Part shown: one piece after another, positions 8,216 through 10,241 of the stretch
Layout: each line of letters opens with the position of its first letter
Position numbering within the stretch: the stretch's first letter is position 1
DNA from: a bacterium
Lineage (GTDB): Bacteria > BMS3Abin14
Direction of reading: 5' to 3'
Assembly (NCBI GenBank): GCA_020350725.1
Contig: CP070719.1
Location: forward strand, 2,757,868-2,768,108
Length of the DNA stretch: 10,241 nucleotides
Notes under the pieces: generated by a model
What the model saw: the letters and a program-made list of their open reading frames with translations, nothing else
Databases searched by the model: none
Told to the model about the DNA's origin: nothing
Program-made: the position numbers and the translations under genes

Positions 8216-10033
8216 ATGACCGACCCGGACCGTGAGGACAGAATGACCCGAGGGAAAACGGCACAGAGGGATTCCTCCGGCCTGGAGGAACTCCTTCAGA
8301 GGGCTCTTAACCTTCTGACGGCTATGGGGGGAGAGTCTTCGGCGCCTGCTCTTAACCTCCTGTCCATCAGGGACCGCCTCGTCACCGAGAGCTTTCACCT
8401 GGCCGTACTGGGTCAGTTCAAAAGGGGCAAGAGCACCCTCCTCAATGCCCTGCTCGGCCAGGAGATCCTGCCGACGTCCGTGGTGCCTCTGACCGCCATT
8501 CCCACCTTCGTCCGCTGGGGCTCTTCTCTCCGGGCCCGCATCGTATTTACCGGCGACCGGCCCGTCCAGGAATATGAGTCCACAGACGGGAAAGACCTGA
8601 CCGGTTTTCTGTCCCGCTTCGTCACGGAGGAGGACAACCCGCAGAACAGCCTCGGTGTCCTTCAGGCAGAGGTCTTTCACCCGGCTGACATCCTCGCCCG
8701 GGGCCTTGTTCTCATCGACACGCCGGGGATCGGGTCCACATATCAGCACAACACGGAAACGACGCTGAATTTCCTGCCCCAGTGCGACGCGGCCCTCTTT
8801 CTCGTCTCCGCCGATCCGCCGGTAACGGAAGTGGAACTGGCCTTCCTCAAGGAGGTCAAGAGAAAGATCGCCCGTCTTTTTTTCATCTTCAACAAAGTCG
8901 ACTACCTGAGGGATGCGGACCGGGAAAAGGCGCTGGCGTTCTTCAGGGGTATTCTTGAGACGGAGGTGAGGATCGACGGAAAGATCCCCATATTTCCTCT
9001 CTCGGCCCGCGACGGTCTGGAGGCGCGCCTGAATGGGGACGAAAAACTCCTGGCCGGTTCAGGACTGGCGAAAGTGCAGCACCACCTCGTGGATTTTCTC
9101 ATGAACCAAAAATCCAAGGTCCTTCGCGGGGCGCTGGCACGGAAGGCTGAGGATGTCATCGCGCAGGTCCGGATGGGAGAGGATCTCAAGGTGAGATCCC
9201 TCCAGATGCCCCTCGAAAACCTCGAAGAGCGCCTGGGAGTTCTGGAGAACAAGATCGGGGAGGCCGGCAGGCAGCGGATCACGGCGGAGGATCTCCTCAG
9301 AGGTGACCGGAAAAGAGCCCTTGCGATGCTTGAGCGTCAGTCGGAAAAACTCAGGGGTAAGGCCGGGGACTATCTGGGAAATATCGTCTCGGCCGCCCTT
9401 TCAGGTTCCACCGGCGGGAGCTCCCTGGAGCGGTCGGCCAGGAGAGCGCTGTCGGAGGCTATTCCCGGTTTTTTCGAGCACGAGCTGGGGGATCTTTCCG
9501 CGGAATTCGACCGTCATGTCACGGAGGTCCTCCGGCCTCATCAGAGGAGGGCCGACGACCTCATCGAAAAAGTCCGGAAGGCGGCGGCGGAGCTCTTCGA
9601 CGTTCCCTATCACGCACCGGAGAGCTCCGAGGTCTTCGAGACCACGAGCCAGCCCTACTGGGTCACCCACAAGTGGAACGCTTCCCTAAACCCCGTTCCG
9701 GCCGGTCTCCTCGACTGGCTCCTGCCCGGGTCGATCAAGCGGAGCGTTCTGGTCAAGCGGTTCATGAGGCAGATGGACGACCTGATCCTTCACAACGTGG
9801 AGAACCTCCGTTGGGCCACTCTCCAGAACCTGGACAGGGCTTTTCGCCTTTTCACCACCTCCCTGGACGAGAGGCTACAGGAGACCATCGCCGCAACCCA
9901 GGGCGCCGTGAAAGCCGCAATGGCCAGACGCCGCGAGCACGCCGAGAGGACCGCCGACGACCTTGCCGCGATCCTGACGAGGGTGGAGGAGCTGGAGGAG
10001 GTCATGTCGGGATTCGGTGAGTTGGCGGGCTGA
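8216..10033 (+). CDS. Dynamin-like GTPase under fluoride riboswitch control
   Basis: This is a 605-residue dynamin-family large GTPase, probably a cytoplasmic protein acting on membranes; substrate and exact role are unknown. The G domain is complete: G1 GQFKRGKST (66-74), G2 region PLTAIPT with Thr93 (91-97), G3 DTPG (168-171), G4 NKVD (226-229) and G5-like SAR (263-265). The rest (about 295-600) is rich in charged helices like a dynamin stalk, interrupted by a hydrophobic patch near 491-505 (LNPVPAGLLDWLLPG) that could be a membrane-touching loop. No signal peptide or clear membrane helix is present. The listed ATG abuts the terminator T-tract, with GGGAG 7 bases upstream. An alternative ATG at 8243 with GAGGA (8234-8238) would remove 9 residues. 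It is a single-gene transcription unit; Era/EngA are excluded by size and domain layout. Confidence 0.88.
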   Translation: MTDPDREDRMTRGKTAQRDSSGLEELLQRALNLLTAMGGESSAPALNLLSIRDRLVTESFHLAVLGQFKRGKSTLLNALLGQEILPTSVVPLTAIPTFVRWGSSLRARIVFTGDRPVQEYESTDGKDLTGFLSRFVTEEDNPQNSLGVLQAEVFHPADILARGLVLIDTPGIGSTYQHNTETTLNFLPQCDAALFLVSADPPVTEVELAFLKEVKRKIARLFFIFNKVDYLRDADREKALAFFRGILETEVRIDGKIPIFPLSARDGLEARLNGDEKLLAGSGLAKVQHHLVDFLMNQKSKVLRGALARKAEDVIAQVRMGEDLKVRSLQMPLENLEERLGVLENKIGEAGRQRITAEDLLRGDRKRALAMLERQSEKLRGKAGDYLGNIVSAALSGSTGGSSLERSARRALSEAIPGFFEHELGDLSAEFDRHVTEVLRPHQRRADDLIEKVRKAAAELFDVPYHAPESSEVFETTSQPYWVTHKWNASLNPVPAGLLDWLLPGSIKRSVLVKRFMRQMDDLILHNVENLRWATLQNLDRAFRLFTTSLDERLQETIAATQGAVKAAMARRREHAERTADDLAAILTRVEELEEVMSGFGELAG

Positions 10034-10040
10034 AAAGGGG

Positions 10041-10090
10041 GTCAGGGGGCAGGAGGAAAAGCCCCGCGGAATTCTCCGCCCAGCCCTGAC
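10041..10090. terminator. Inverted repeat between convergent genes, possible bidirectional terminator
   Basis: GTCAGGG (10041-10047) is exactly complementary to CCCTGAC (10084-10090). Inside it lies a 5-bp hairpin, GCGGA (10066-10070) with TCCGC (10075-10079), with a 4-nt loop. It sits just after the GTPase stop and overlaps the end of the convergent gene. T-runs are short: four T after the inner stem on the minus strand. A terminator role is plausible but weakly supported. Confidence 0.35.
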
Positions 10091-10241
10091 TAATGGTCAC
10101 CGGTTTTCACCTGGATCTCCTCTCCCCCGTAACCGTGAACCGAGTCCCGGGCCCTCACCGTCACCGCCGGCATCCCCTCCGGGATCACCACCCGGGTCAG
10201 GCTTCTGGTGAAGGGCTGTTCCCCGACATGGGGATGGTACA
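10090..10241 (-). CDS. Unidentified protein, C-terminal fragment running off the window
   Basis: A minus-strand frame enters from the window edge and ends at TAG (10092-10090), giving 49 C-terminal residues that start YHPHVGEQPF and end EEIQVKTGDH. Nearly every third codon position is G or C, as in the neighbouring genes, and the segment has alternating hydrophobic/polar beta-like stretches; both favour a real gene. I do not recognise the family. The tail VHGYGGEEIQVK faintly recalls the last strands of superoxide-reductase-like (SORL) domains, but the Cys that ligates iron there (CNxHG) is replaced by Asp-Ser, so that function is not supported. The gene is convergent with the dynamin-like gene and so lies outside its riboswitch-controlled unit. 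Confidence 0.55.
   Translation of the reverse strand, partial: YHPHVGEQPFTRSLTRVVIPEGMPAVTVRARDSVHGYGGEEIQVKTGDH

Noticed and set aside
8147-8749. A 200-codon minus-strand open frame covering the riboswitch and GTPase G domain
   Set aside because: It would end inside the riboswitch aptamer and is antisense to intact GTPase motifs; it is a shadow.

Overview
The window looks like a chromosomal segment of a GC-rich, Gram-negative, rod-shaped bacterium. The gene order mreB-mreC-mreD-mrdA-rodA, the divergent periplasmic PpiD-type foldase and the C/G-rich intergenic repeats fit a Desulfobacterota ('deltaproteobacterial') or related lineage best. That placement is inference, because no taxonomic marker gene is present.

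Positions 1-317 hold no credible gene. They contain a patchwork of short C-rich tandem repeats (7-8 nt units) and a dispersed-repeat motif that includes GGGATTGCTTC...GCAATGACA. Positions 318-5686, all on the minus strand, form one compact cell-elongation operon read mreB > mreC > mreD > mrdA (PBP2) > rodA, with 4-base stop/start overlaps or gaps of 3-4 bases. Together these encode the elongasome: MreB filaments and MreC/MreD position and regulate the RodA glycosyltransferase and PBP2 transpeptidase, which build side-wall peptidoglycan.

Positions 5687-6145 are a divergent intergenic region with a recognisable sigma70-type promoter on the plus strand and a weaker candidate facing mreB. On the plus strand, 6146-8050 encodes a membrane-anchored PpiD/SurA-like periplasmic chaperone whose parvulin domain looks catalytically degraded.

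The most notable part is 8075-8215. A sigma70-like promoter is followed by a well-formed fluoride riboswitch aptamer (crcB motif: two hairpins plus a GGAGT/ACTCC pseudoknot) that overlaps a Rho-independent terminator. The T-tract of the terminator runs directly into the start codon of the next gene (8216-10033). That gene is not a fluoride exporter but a 605-residue dynamin-like GTPase. It appears to be the only gene under the switch, since the next gene (10090 to the window edge) is convergent. A fluoride-induced bacterial dynamin is the best candidate here for an undescribed system.

The right edge carries the C-terminal 49 codons of an unidentified minus-strand gene, separated from the dynamin gene by an inverted repeat.
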